NCBI GenBank assembly: GCA_016508695.1
Contig: VNKQ01000007.1
Location: 1,674,001-1,738,000 of the forward strand
Direction: 5' to 3'
DNA from: Hyphodiscus hymeniophilus
Taxonomy: Eukaryota; Ascomycota; Leotiomycetes; Helotiales; Hyphodiscaceae
Length of the DNA stretch: 64,000 bases
Below, piece after piece: positions 1 through 12,028 of the stretch (position 1 is its first letter; the number at the start of each line of letters is the position of its first letter). The position numbers and the translations under genes are program-made. A model generated the notes under the pieces. The model did no database searches. It had not been told where the DNA came from and worked only from the letters and a program-made list of their open reading frames with translations.

Positions 1-1208
1 GGAGGATGAGTCGTCCTGCCTATTTGGATCTGAGAGCGAGCGTGCTTTTGACAGATGTGGATGTCGACGGTCTAGCAGAGCCATCGTGGACCCAACAACG
101 GCGAGGCTTTCCACACAAAAACTCACCGTAGCTCCCGATGAAAAATTTCGCTTCCCGATTAGTGAGAACCGTCAATCTGGACACTGGGCCGTGGATGACC
201 TGTGCTCTGGACGGCACGTCGACGGGGAAGTGTAAGATTTTCTTAATTGCGCATCTTATGACTTGTTAATCTGGGTCGAAGCGATGATGTTGGGATCTAT
301 CTGGGGTTTTCTGATTCCATTCCAGCTGGTATCCCGGCAATCCGACTTTGGTAAGCAAGGCTTCTTCCGGACCATGGATGATGCTCTTTCCGTCGGGGCT
401 GTCGACTCGCCGAGTTCGTGCCTCGAAGTTTTCTGTAGAATTTATGTAGAACAAACACGCCCTTCGATTCGTATCGCACGACACGGAAGCTGCATCTGCT
501 GCGCGCAAATGCACCACAAACCGTGAAGAGATTTCCTTCGTAGGTTCAAAATAAACATCACAGCACATCGGCAGCCTCGCTGGTGCACTTTTGTGGTGGC
601 CGTGTGCTGGGCTGCAGCCGCGTATGCTGCACCTGCTGGGATGCAAGGGTAAAAATAGAACTCCACTCCACCAAATCGACCCCCCCCGTGTCACCAAACC
701 TTCCAAGCTCATCCTATCCCAAATCTCCACCCCTCCTCAAGTCTTTGGAGATGCCCTCACGGTACTGCAACCATGGGTATCGTGCTTCAAGATATGGCAG
801 TGCTGTGCTGTGTGCACATGTCGGTGCTGCTTTAGATCTTAAATTAAACTTCCATGACCAACGACCCGATTGATCAATGACGAACGAAGGAAGATAATAC
901 AATATCACAAACGATGGTATTGTCAATAGCGATTGCAAGACCCAAGTCCTCCAGTGACGATGACAATGTATGCGCCATTCTCCACGTTTGTAATGATTGC
1001 AAGATTGGTCCGTCGAAAGCTGGGCGGCAGAGGGTAGTTGCAGCGTAAATTGATCCGGGCCGGGAGGACTTGGACCGCGATGATGGTCGACCCCATTCGC
1101 TCTGGGGTGGACCCTCTTTCAGTACAAATTCACCGGAGCAAAAGAGATACCGGGTAGATATGCTCTCAACTACAACCCGATCGGGTTGGTTCTTCGTCCG
1201 TCCAGGCT

Positions 1209-1211
<3 letters not shown>

Positions 1212-1239
<28 letters not shown>
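1212..1239. repeat. (GA)n microsatellite
   Basis: An almost pure GA dinucleotide run of about 26 nt within the gene-poor region upstream of the homeobox gene. Apparent Ser/Leu-repeat peptides read through it are artefacts of the repeat. Confidence 0.9.
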
Positions 1240-1610
1240 CCACACTCGGAGCTGGAGGTACGATCCTTGCCCTGTACCTGAGCATTATTAGTGCGTGACA
1301 CTGACCTGCCGCTGCAGGAGCAGCATTTTGCAGAAGCGGCGGAAGGACTGAGCCACTCATCAGCGCTACAGCAGCCATGGGCGTCGAGCATTGTGAGGAG
1401 ATTCGGGGGAGAAGAGCTTGGTGAGTGGTGAGTGACTGCTGTATCGTGTTGGAATGCTTGTGCGAGAATGAGAATAGTCCAGTATTTCGAGTAGGAGTAT
1501 CGTATCCTCGTCCATGGAATAACAAAGCATCTCTCAGGGGTATCGGCATACTGTAACGAGATTGGGATACAGAGAAGAAATCTGCCTCCCTCTCTATCTC
1601 TTTCTCTCTT

Positions 1611-1650
1611 CTCTCCTCTCCTCTCCTCTCCTCTCCTCTCCTCTCCTCTC
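1611..1650. repeat. (CTCTC)8 pentamer tandem repeat
   Basis: Eight perfect tandem copies of the pentamer CTCTC, preceded by further CT-rich sequence from about 1588. It would give an Arg/Gly/Glu repeat on the minus strand, but no gene context supports translation. Confidence 0.9.
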
Positions 1651-3140
1651 TTGATAGAGAGGCAGGAACCGTGGGACCGTTCAGCAGCAGTGTCTCGCCT
1701 ACTCGCCCCCCGATGGAAAATCTCATGATATCTCACCATCCCGACCATCCCGTGCAGCGGTAATGGTGCATTCAACCTATCGCAGTCTTCAGATCGTCCA
1801 GGCCAGGGCGAGTCTCAGGGGGGGAAAGGGTTGGTGTGAGGCGACTCTGCCCGATGTATCCAAGCGGCAGTGTGGTTGGTGTAAAAGAGGCGTCGGATGG
1901 GCCCATTACCACGCGCTGGGGCTTCGAAGTTCTAACCACTTCCCATTTTCGCACCAATTCTCTCCCACACTCACAGACCTCCCACCACGGCCCCTCCTTC
2001 CTGCACCCAAATCAGTAAGCATCTCTTTCAAAGCAAGCATCAAAACATCAAAAGGGAAGTCCCATGCCAAGCCACGCCCAGAGAAGACCTGGACAAGAGG
2101 GCGGCGAGGGAATTTTCCCCAAGTGAATCGGTGCAGCACCAGGGGATGTCGCCTCGCTTTCTATGCCCAGTCCTGAAAGTCCAGTCAACTGTCACTCCCC
2201 CATCCATGATCCAGTCCGGTACAGACCCCCATACAACCCTACACCCTCTCCTTCCGTATGCCCAATTGCCTGTGGGCCTTCCTTGCACTTGCTCGCTTGC
2301 TTGAATAAACTCTCTCCCCAACTTCTTTTGCTTCCCTTTTCCCAGACTACGTGCCTGATGCGCTGCTCAGCTCGTTCGTTCGTTCATTCGTCCCCCTCAT
2401 TCGCGTCATTCATATATATCCCGCCCCTTCGCACTTGCAACTTGCCTAGGGATTCTCATGTGGGAACAAGTTTCTTGGTTATCTAGTATGCTCGTGTCTC
2501 TTGTTGTGTGACACCTCCCGTCGACCCAAGCCACAGATCTGCCGCCCCCGACTTTAGCAAGCGCTTTCCTCCTGAGCCCGTACTCCGTAAGTGTCCCTTT
2601 TAAACCTCCCATCTCCACCCCTTCCTCTTCTTCTTCTCTTGTCGCCCTTTCTTCTGACTTCCGCGTGCATAGTCTCTCCCTTTCTTCCTTGCTTCAGAAT
2701 CTCCAGCGTGGTTCATTGGAACCATTGTTCGGCAGCAGCGTCTTACTTCCCCATTCGTTCGAAGCTCATTACGCGATCTGGACCTTGACCTCTAATCTCC
2801 GGGCCCCTAATACTTACTTACACACACCCCACGAGCTCCGATCTCATGTCCTTCAACAATCGTTCTATTCAGACTACATTCTTTTGTCTCTAAAGCCTGT
2901 CGACCGTCGAATTTGCATTTTTATCACTCCAAATCCACATTCGCTCAATTACCTTCGGCGGTAATAGCTTGGACGTCATATCAGTCAATCGTTATCCTGC
3001 AAGAGCTCCTCCACTCAATCAATTACAGGGATCAGTCGATTATTCAAGTTTCTCGAGTTACTCGAACTCGGAAAGTCGGCGGGATCAGTCGTTGGCAGCT
3101 TTAGTCCACTTATTTTCAGGTTTGGGTTCCAATTGTCACT

Positions 3141-5202
3141 ATGGAGTACCTCGAGCCGTCATTTCACCACTTCCACGATCAAATGGCGCAAGGAATTTCT
3201 CCCTATTCTGAAGCCCATCAACAACACTTACAGCATAGCTATGCCATGGCCCAACAAACGTCGACCATGATTACCATGCCCAATCACCAGACGAGAGCGA
3301 ACGAGACGAAACCTCGCCTTGGAAAGGAAGAAGTGGAGATTCTCGAACATGAATTCAAGAAGAACCCGAAACCCACCACACAAACGAAGAGAGGATTTGC
3401 TGAGGATATGGGAGTTGAGCTTGCTAGAATCAACGTATGTTGAGACTCGACTCACTCATGAATCTAAGCTTACTGATGCTTTGCAGAACTGGTTCCAGAA
3501 TCGTCGCGCAAAGCGGAAGCAAGAGAGGAAGCAAGAAGCATATGAAGCTGGCCAGGCTCAAGAGTCCTTGGCCTATTCAGAGCCATCATCGCCCGACAAT
3601 TTTTACGGATCTTCGTATTTTTCTGATAGCAATATACTTCCCCTTCAACACGCAGCTACGTTTCCGCTGATGGGCGGCCCGCCTCCTCCACCCGTGGCAT
3701 CATGCAACCCTCAATACCCCGATCCGTCGAGCGCAAGCATGGAATCTCTTCAACGAACGATGGCTGCCGCCCAAGCCGCTTCCCAGCATCAAGAGTTCAT
3801 CGGCCAATTCCAAGAGGAACACGAGTCGATGACGAATTTTGGTGGCCCACTGCTTGAAGTCACCACCAGCGATGACCGTGCACAATTTCCGGCGGGTGAT
3901 GATATTGCCCACTTCGAAGAGAATAATGGGTTCCCATCGTACAACTCGAGTTTTCAAGATGATTATTATAGCCCGCCGAATCAGCACCTGCCCGAGCCTC
4001 AACATCCATCGAACACGAACCAAATCTCAACTCCTTTCCACAACTACTCGGCGGCATCGGGAGATGATACAAATGGGTCCAATGTACTGGTTTCTTTCCC
4101 GTCCCAATTACTGCCACTGCAATCTCATGATGGGCTTTCATCCCAGTTACAGGAGAACCACGATAGTCAAAGCCCGGAGGAGAGCAATACAGCGGCTCTT
4201 TCGATTGATTTCAGATATGATGTGGCTGAATCAGAATCTCCACCAGCGCCTACAGTGTCCTTCAAGTCTCCACCCCCACCAACAGACCTTGCTTCTAGGC
4301 GCAAGAAGGCAGTCAAGCCTGCTGCCCTGGCCGCAGATACTCTTCGTGGTCGTCCATCGCTGGGACCAAGAACAGTCTCGCATGCCGAAGGCTTCCGTCG
4401 ACCTTCCGATAGTCCTATGTCCTCTCCTATGCGTCGGATCGTATCTGCTGGTGGAAATAGAAGTGTTGTTTCTGGTCGGGTCGGCAAGTCAGGAGTCGAG
4501 TCAGCTCAACGGTCTCCTATTAACATGAACGGGTTTGCCGATGCTCGGTCTTTCATGGACCACAACTACCACACGACTAGACAGCCGCCTTCCTTAATCG
4601 CTGGATCGTCCCTCAACAGCAGCTTAGCACCACCTACGCCCATGTCCCCACGGGAGAGAGAGATGACTCTAGTGACACGAGACGGCTCCAGATCGACTGC
4701 CTCTCCTGTCGAAAATGGCATGAACTTCGTATTCAACACTGGTGTACCGGGATGTTTCACATCCATCGAAGATCAGAATCTGGCCTCTCCTCCTGAGACA
4801 CCCCAAGCCCACCTGGCCATGCATCATTTGGGCAATGGATGGCCGACTGCAGTCGATTTCCAAGACAAGCAGTGGCATTTCGAGGTTCCGGACGAGCCAT
4901 TATACACACCCGCCTATGACAGCTTTCCCATCGAGCTCCATATGCCCCAGCCATCATACCTATCTTCCTTAAGCCAGCCGGTAACTCCTGCTTTCGGCCA
5001 ATTCAACCCGAACTTCATGTTCGGAAGCGAGTCACCGCAATACAAAACCGAATCGCCTCAGTACCAACTCACCAGCCGGACTAATTCCGAGTACTCTTTT
5101 CCAGACTCGCACTATGGGGGAATGATGTCGACCTCCCCCATGACGAAACAAAAGACATTTCAATTCTCCAATACAACGGCCGCGGATTTCTCCGAGAAAT
5201 AA
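3141..5202 (+). CDS. Homeobox transcription factor
   Basis: Nuclear DNA-binding regulator with an N-terminal homeodomain and a long low-complexity tail. Exons 3141-3434 and 3487-5202 (intron GTATGT...TTGCAG, 52 nt, phase 0) give 669 residues. The homeodomain spans roughly residues 53-112, with the recognition-helix signature NWFQNRRAKRKQ directly after the splice junction. Without splicing, the upstream frame stops just after the domain's second helix. The remaining ~550 residues are Ser/Pro/Gln-rich and look disordered, with repeated SP dipeptides that could be kinase sites. Fungal homeobox proteins of this layout act in conidiation and appressorium or fruit-body development. I cannot say which paralogue this is. 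The preceding 2-3 kb without genes fits a heavily regulated gene. Confidence 0.93.
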
Positions 5203-6064
5203 GGCCATTTTACGACTTGTTTTTATTCCTTTCCTGCGAACACGAAAACGTGCTTGAGTGGTTGGCATTTTCACCACCACTGTGTATAAACATCGCTTTA
5301 GCATGTTGAGCGTCCTTTTCTCTCGATGGGATTTACAATCCTTAATGTAATTTTGCGGTGGCTATCAAGCCAGCCTCATAATGTTGATGAAAAATGTTGG
5401 AGGAAGATATACCCAAAAGATAACCATGCGGATATACGAGTGGATGAGGTTTCTGTATGTTGGAGTCTCAATCTTCCAACGAAACGCGGCGTAATTGATT
5501 TAGGGTTGCTGGATGGCAAGCATGTGTCGATCAACGAGCTCGCTGGTGTTTCCGTCTTCCGGATCTCACCGGCTCGATGCATATGTTGAGATATCCGGTC
5601 TTGTATAGTGCTTCTGGAAATAAAATAGAGGTCTTTCAAGCAATCACCAATTCATCACGTACACACTGGTGTCCCTAAAGTCGACATTCCAACAACCGAA
5701 AAGGGATCAGTGATCCGGATTGGTAGACCATTTGAAGATGTATATTTTCTGCCACACCAGAATCTTTTAAAGCTCCGTGAAGGTTTACACTTAATCTGCT
5801 TTATAATCTCGGGCATAGATCAAGACAAAGTGGGATTTTGATAATTCGCAGACACTGAATGAATTGAGCTCCGAATCGGAGGCTCTGATAGCAGGGATTA
5901 TTTACGCTTGTTTCTTGGCCCGTCACAAGCCGAAGCTTCCTCGAGAGCTTCACAATCGTTACTTTGCTCTCTTTCTTCGCTACTTAAGGAATCGAAGTTG
6001 CGCATTCGAGTTACCCTCTCGCTGCTGCCATTTCTCGTCGCCTTTAATCATAATTGTCTTAAAG
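5203..6064. other. Intergenic: homeobox 3' UTR and P5CDH promoter
   Basis: No gene seen. An in-frame ATG at 5864 precedes the P5CDH start, but the extra residues do not resemble the family, so I read this part as promoter and 5' leader. Confidence 0.6.
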
Positions 6065-7916
6065 ATGACTCGAAGTTTGAGAAGTTTTCATTCTCTCAAT
6101 CGTTGCTTCCAAAACTACCCCGCCACTATCACCGTGCCCCGCACTGCCAATGTGTCTACAATCGCTTCTTTCAAAATACCCAAAGTCTCAAACGAGCCAA
6201 ACGTAAGTCCCCTATGCCAATTGCACAAGAACAAGATGCTAATCTCAGGATAGCATTATTATGCCAAAGGATCCTCACAGCGGGTGGGTTTGACTGCTGC
6301 GCTGGAAGGATTCCAAAAGAGAACTCCTCTTGAGGTTCCAATAGTTGTAGGAGGGAAGGAGGTACGCATACCACGTTCCTCGAATACGCAATTTCAATTG
6401 AAGCTAAACCTCCCAGATCAAAACTTCCACAATCTCCCAACAAAAAAACCCATCCAACCACTCCTCTACTGTCGCCTCATACTCAAATGCCTCACCCGCC
6501 GACGTAGCTGCCGCAATCGAGGCAGCCCTCGCTGCAAAGCCAGCATGGGAGTCCCTCCCTTTTGCAGACCGAGCTGCCGTATTCTTGAAGGCTGCAGACC
6601 TAATAGCTGGAAAATACAGATATGAGATAATGGCCGCAACGATGTTGGGTCAAGGCAAAAATGCATGGCAAGCGGAAATCGATTCTGCCGCCGAGCTCGT
6701 CGATTTCCTGAGATTCAACGTCCAGTATGCAGAGGAACTATATGCTCAACAGCCCGCACACAATTCGCCAGGTGTCTGGAATAGAGTTGAGTACCGGCCG
6801 CTGGAGGGATTTGTCTATGCGGTTACACCATTCAACTTCACAGCAATTGCAGGCAATCTACCAGGCGCACCAGCCTTGATGGGGAATGTTGTTGTTTGGA
6901 AGCCTTCGGATTCTGCTATTGCATCCAATTGGTTACTTTACAACATCCTTCTCGAGGCTGGACTCCCAAAGAATGTTATTCAATTCGTGCCGGGCAATCC
7001 TGAGGAAGTCACCAAAGTTGTCCTTGCACACAAGAAGCTGGCTTCTCTACACTATACTGGAAGCACGGCAGTGTTCCGTAAACTTTATGGTGCCATTGCG
7101 AGTGGCGTTGCTGAAGGTAGGTATCAAGGCTACCCGCGCATCGTTGGTGAGACTGGAGGCAAGAACTTCCATCTCATACATTCCTCAGCGGACATTGAAA
7201 ACGCAGCAATCCAGACCGTCCGTGGTGCTTTCGAGTACCAAGGACAAAAGTGCAGTGCCACTTCCCGCACATACGTACCAAAGTCTGTATGGCCGCAGTT
7301 CAAGGAGCGCATGGTAGCTGAGACCGAAGCTCTTGCAATCGGCAGTCCTACAGACCACAAGAACTTCATTGGCCCTGTCATCCACGCTGCTTCGTTCAAG
7401 AAGCTCTCTGGTGTCATTGACGATGCTAAGAATGACAAAGAGCTCGAGTTGATTGCTGGAGGAAAACATGACAACTCTACTGGCTATTATGTCCACCCGA
7501 CTATCTACGTGACTAGCAACCCACAACACAAGCTCCTATCTACCGAGCTATTCGGCCCTATCCTCACAGTCTATGTGTACGACGACACCACCTCCCCAGT
7601 TGAGGCTTTCGCCTCCGCCTGTGAGCTCGTCGACACCACCTCGGAGTACGGACTGACGGGTTCCATCTTCGCCTCAGACCGCGCCGCTATTCGATTCGCT
7701 GAAGACGCGTTGAGAAACTCGGCTGGAAACTTCTACATCAACTGCAAGAGCACTGGAGCGGTGGTCGGACAGCAGCCATTTGGTGGGGCGAGGGCGAGTG
7801 GTACGAACGATAAGGCTGGTAGCCAGAACATACTGACCAGGTTTGTGAGTATGAGGAGTATCAAGGAGGAGTTTAACCCTACGCTGAAAGTGGAGTATCC
7901 AAGCAATGAGGTTTGA
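6065..7916 (+). CDS. PUT2: Delta-1-pyrroline-5-carboxylate dehydrogenase, mitochondrial
   Basis: Oxidises glutamate semialdehyde/P5C to glutamate with NAD+, the second step of proline catabolism in the mitochondrial matrix. Exons 6065-6202, 6254-6361 and 6417-7916 give 581 residues, the usual size. The first exon starts with a basic, Ser-rich, acid-free stretch (MTRSLRSFHSLNRCF) typical of a matrix presequence. Exon 2 carries the conserved NEP-HYYAKGS and VPIVVGGKE blocks. The aldehyde dehydrogenase fold follows, with the catalytic cysteine in GQKCSATSR, the conserved glutamate in VGETGGKNF and the cofactor-site TPFNFTAIAGNL block. The start at 6065 is chosen because it yields the presequence; longer in-frame starts exist upstream. 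Introns are 51 and 55 nt. Confidence 0.95.
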
Positions 7917-8901
7917 GGGATGGGGTATGAGAGGTGAGAATGATTGCTCGCGTCAAAAGGAGCGAATGGAAGTGTGGGTTCAATGGCGGATTGATAAGGA
8001 TGAAAGCATATAAGGACTCATTGTGGATTTATACCCGTATTAGCACAGCATTTTGGTATGATAGTCTATCCCACATCCTCACATCAAAGCACAACCCAAG
8101 CGTAGCCGTGCAATTCCGGGTTTGGAATAAAGCCAACCTTTCCTTAGTCTCATCCTATTTTCCTGATTGCATCCCAAATAATCCAATATTGCGTTCCGGA
8201 TTCTTGCTCCGGCACACTTTATGCGACTGCTCATACACTCCTAAAACTCCACCGAAATCGATACTGCAACGAGTGGCTGCGCGATCATGTCGTTGTCGTC
8301 TTTCTTTCCCATTCCCACCCACAGCCTTGGAGAAGAAATCTTCGCTCTCGCGTCTAATGATTGTTTTCGTATCTTCTTGTCTTCTTGTTTTCTTGTCTTC
8401 TCGTCTTAATGTTGTAACGGCAGTTCTGATGTGGTTGCTGCGAGGAGGGAGGAGTGGATTATCGAGTGAATGAGCGTCTGTCGTGAATTATCGAGGCATG
8501 AGGAAGGTCTTCCCATCCTCGAGTGGAGGTCAGACGATCGGAGATTCTGGAAGGCTTTTTGGAGGTTCTTCTCTTCTGCTAGTCAAGGTTGCCGACTTCA
8601 AAAGACCAGAGTTTGCCCGTTTTGCTGGAACCAACCCTGTTCTTGTGATGGGGATATAGTGGTGTTGGAAACTGTGGAGATGGTGAATACATCGCTGGAG
8701 GTGTTTCGTTTCGGATAGAGCTTTCCAGGAGTGGTTGTGTTATTTGTGCGCACCTGTTCATTACGCGGATCTTCGATTGAAGAAATAGTCCAAACGTGAT
8801 GGGTAGACTCATTGCGACAGTTGCGACTGGAAGGTGATAATGGGTGTTTGGAGGTAGCAGCGTCGCAGCACCTCACCGGTTACTCTGATGAAGGATTACG
8901 A
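7917..8901. other. Intergenic between convergent P5CDH and TRM11
   Basis: About 1 kb between two convergent genes. Open frames of up to 179 codons occur, but they lack similarity, repeats or splice logic, and they sit where the 3' UTRs must lie. I see no supported gene. Confidence 0.55.
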
Positions 8902-10369
8902 TCACCTGAACGCGGCTTTGAATCCTTTGAAGTAGCCCTTTCTGAAAGGATTGAGATCATCGGCATTTACACCATTTTCCTTGACCCTCTGCTCGCGAAC
9001 ACTGCTAACAGCGACTTCAGAATCAGGAATTCTTCGGTAGGTGATGAGCCTTCTTGACCCTAATACTCTCAGTATGAAGCTCTGAAATAGTAGCAACGTC
9101 ACCTACAGCGGTTGAAGGCTTGTGTGCAGACACTGACTATCTCCAGGGATGGATGTTGTGGAATCTTGATCTCTTGATCCTCATCATTTGCGGTTGGCAT
9201 CCAAAACGACAAACGACCATCGTCGACTAAGGAAAGAACAGCAAAATCTAGGATATCGTCCAGCATGGCAAGGAAACTGTATGGCCGCTTAGGAGGAATG
9301 TATCCTTCCTCGCTAAGGAAATTTTAGTTCTAATCATTTGTGAAGGAGCTGCGAACTTGCGTGTGATGAGCTTTTCCATCTCGAAAGACAGGCTCTTTCC
9401 CTTTCGTAGGATCTCGACTTCCAAGAACTTTCAACCCCTCCCGAACGCCATAGGGAGGATCACAGACGATCCCGTCAAAAAGCCTTGCTGCTCTCAAGGG
9501 CGTATTCGTGAGATCAGCAATGAAGCTATCGCCAAATTGCTCTACTAGACCGTATTGAACAAAATTGGCTAGAAGGTTGGTCTTACCCTTACCTCTGATA
9601 CTGCGTCCATCGATATCACTACCAAATGCCATTGCGCCAAAATGTGCACAAGCGACCGGGAAGCTACCAGTCCCAACAAAAGGGTCATAGAATAGTTTCC
9701 CTGGAGCAGCTAATGTGATATTGGCAGTAACCAGAGCCAGTTCCGCATCCATTGACGTAGTGCTAATGTATTTTCTCTTCTTGAGGTCATACTTGCCAAT
9801 GACTTCTCTGTCACTGCCGCCTAGAAAGCGACCAAGGTGTACTGATTGTGGAGCATGAACGCCAAGAGCAGCTGCATCGAATTGCCACTCTTCTGATATA
9901 CAAAAGTCTTGTTCCGCCCCCTTCATTCTGATTGGTCCTTCAAATCCCAGGAACCGGAAGCCTTCGATCAGCTTTCGCTGCTCTGTGGTGGATCTGGAAC
10001 CTTGGAAAGAATCGACTGAAAACTTGAATGAAGAATCTTTGTAGAGAGGCCATAAGTGTTGAGAGACGCCACGGACATTGTCGTGGAGATCTTCGTACGT
10101 GGAGCCGTTCCCCCAGACTTCATAAATTGCTTTGGCGAGGATACTTCGCCGGACAAGCTTTTTGGCTGCTTCCTCGGACTCGAGTTTCACAAAGCAATAC
10201 GGAGACTTGGCAGCTTGTAAGTGGAAGTTGGAAGCTAATATGAAGAGGGTCTCACGCTTGGACTGTATGAAAGGACTTCTAAATTGATCCCCTCAAGGAC
10301 TGCGAGGGCTTCAATTTCTGCGAGACGAAAAGTCTCGTGGACTTGCATGAATCTGACCATGTACTCCAT
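8902..10369 (-). CDS. TRM11: tRNA (guanine(10)-N2)-methyltransferase catalytic subunit
   Basis: Makes m2G at position 10 of tRNAs using S-adenosylmethionine, as the catalytic partner of TRM112. Minus-strand exons 10369-10264, 10213-9361, 9312-9107 and 9059-8902 encode 440 residues (yeast enzyme 433). The N-terminal THUMP-type region starts MEYMVRFMQVHETFRLAEIE. The SAM-binding motif is DPFVGTGSF, followed by GSDIDGR, and the catalytic motif is CDPPYGVRE. The C-terminal part reads FNRW-SRRLITYRRIPD only after splicing. Intron 1 uses a weak donor (GTCCAA), because the good-looking GTGAGA nearby breaks the frame. Intron 2 must be GC-AG (GCAAGT...TTAG at 9360-9313). The gene is divergent from RPP40, with 242 bp between start codons. 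Confidence 0.92.
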
Positions 10370-10611
10370 TGTAACACTTTGTTATGATTGAGCTGGACTG
10401 ACCTTACCTCTTCATGAATTGGAGTTCTATGATTTTGGTAGCTTTTTGTATGTGCAGTGTAGATTTCGTGACGAAAAATGTTTTGTATTCGACAAGTAGT
10501 GCTGTTTATATCCTTGCACAAACTAGGCTGCTTTAGGCACGGCCAGCTCCTCGATATCAATTTTCAGTAGCAACAGGTCTGGGTAAGCCTTTCGAATTTC
10601 CTGAGGTCGAA
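10370..10611. promoter_or_regulatory. Putative bidirectional promoter of TRM11 and RPP40
   Basis: The 242 bp between two divergent start codons must hold both promoters and both leaders. Both products act in nuclear or cytoplasmic tRNA maturation, so shared control is plausible. I recognise no specific factor site. Confidence 0.5.
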
Positions 10612-12018
10612 ATGTTGGGATTTTCCACCAGTACGAAGCATGAGAAGAAGTGTAATGTCACTCATGGGACGATGGGTCATCTAGACCCGAAACAACCTCC
10701 TGTGAAGAGAAAACCCTTTGCAGCCATTCTCAACCACAATTTCGTCCAAAAGGCAAGTCGGACCTTAAGTCGCCGAATTATCCCAGCCACATTGGAAGGT
10801 TGCGATTACTCAACCCAGCAAATGCCATGATTACTCCCTAATAAAGCAAGAGGTGCCCGTTCAAAATGAATCGCTGACTATTGTATCACAGGCGGAAATC
10901 ATTCTTCCTGAAGAGCTGTATGATATTATCAAAACAGACCTTCTCACCAAAGTGGATAGTCCGGTCTACAGTCGCGTCATTCTTCCTCTGCAAGCACTTC
11001 TGGAAGGAGAGTTTTTCAACGAGTATATCAAGAGAGGTCAGACCTGTGCCCTTCGTGTAGTACCGAGATCATAATTACTGACCAACCTTCCAGGCAACGT
11101 TCTCATGCTCTCTGAAGGAGGAATGGGGTCCAAGAATACGTTTTCTCTGAGAGAAGGTATTCATTTGGAAGTCATGAATTGCCATGGAAGTGCCTAATTT
11201 TCACCTAGGAGTTTTGACTTTGTACCTGGACAAGGAAAGCTACGAAAGGGCTGGAATTGTGGGCAAGCCTGATGGTGTGAAAGGCGGGCGTGGGACGAAA
11301 CCTCGATGGGGCAAGTCTTGAAGCTCACTTGGTGGATGACTATTCACTGACTCGTGGAACAGTGGTCCAGGTTGAGTTACGTCTTCCAGCGATGCTTCAT
11401 GGCAAGAAGGGATTCGATAGAATCGTCTACGCATTTAAGAACGTTCTCAGTACCCCAGTCACATGGCTATTCTGCGATTTGGGAACAACCGGTGAGAGGT
11501 CTTCCGTCAAATTGACTTGAGGATTTAGCGAACTAATCTTACAAGCTCTGAACCCCGTTCCTATGGACATACACTTTCCGACCAAGGTTACAATCTCTCC
11601 TCAGATTCGCTCAAATATCATCGTTCATGAACCACTTTTACAACCGCCAACCCAAGCAAGTCTCGAGTATGATGGCGATTTTGAGGATTTTGCGGTGGAC
11701 ATACACGAATGGCTCTCCTTGATCTCGCTCGGAAGCCCAAGAATCGATCCAGACGACCGAATAGATCCTATTCTATCACGCTATTCTTCCCCAGGAGAGT
11801 CGACCAAACGCTCCAAGCTCGTCAGAATCACATGGCGAGGGTTTCTAGCTCCATCTTGGGTGCACAATTTGTTTGCCCAAGCCGTTCTGACCGCTCCTAG
11901 TAGTTTGTGGTTCGCCTTGAATGTGACCGGTTTCAGCGAGGGCTGGTCTACCCGTCGCAAGGATTGTACGATATTGAAGCTTCCCGAAAAAGAGTACGTG
12001 TTGTGGGAAGTAGAATAA
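10612..12018 (+). CDS. RPP40: Ribonuclease P/MRP subunit Rpp40
   Basis: Protein subunit of RNase P (tRNA 5' end removal) and RNase MRP, nuclear/nucleolar. Exons 10612-10752, 10892-11036, 11094-11156, 11209-11310, 11363-11491 and 11546-12018 give 350 residues (human Rpp40 is 363). Family blocks in order are THGTMGHLDPKQPPVKRKPF, ILPEELYDIIK, FFNEYIKRGNV, LYLDKESYERAG, LRLPAMLHGKKGFDRIVYAF, VDIHEWLSLISLGSPRI and the C-terminal FLAPSWVHNLF region. Introns 1 and 4 need GC donors (AAG|GCAAGT and G|GCAAGT). For intron 1 an alternative GT-AG intron (10799-10850) would insert about 29 residues absent from family members I remember, so I prefer the 139-nt GC-AG intron. The gene ends 10 bp from the convergent ankyrin gene. 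Confidence 0.88.
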
Positions 12019-12028
12019 TAGGCATAAT

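Larger units (their letters stand above)
1..3140. other. Long gene-poor, CT/GA-rich region upstream of the homeobox gene
   Basis: I find no convincing coding region here. The open frames are short, unspliceable into a family I know, and several only translate simple repeats. The last ~1 kb is pyrimidine-rich with CT and TTCG/TTCA runs, which is typical of the long promoter and 5' leader of a fungal developmental regulator, so much of 2300-3140 is probably leader of the homeobox gene at 3141. A gene fragment running off the left edge cannot be excluded. Confidence 0.55.

Noticed and set aside
266..730. 154-codon open frame on the minus strand near the left edge
   Set aside because: Composition is random-looking, there are no motifs or plausible splice partners, and the whole area has similar overlapping frames on both strands.
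1166..1775. Overlapping 186- and 201-codon minus-strand frames
   Set aside because: They are kept open by the GA and CTCTC simple repeats and translate mostly repeat-encoded residues.
7934..8473. 179-codon plus-strand frame downstream of P5CDH
   Set aside because: It lies in the 3' UTR zone between convergent genes, has no domain and an atypical Cys/Arg/Ser content.
10799..10850. GT-AG intron alternative in RPP40 exon 1
   Set aside because: It is splice-legal and in phase but inserts about 29 residues not expected in Rpp40 and uses weak signals; the 139-nt GC-AG intron with CTGAC branch point and CACAG acceptor fits better.
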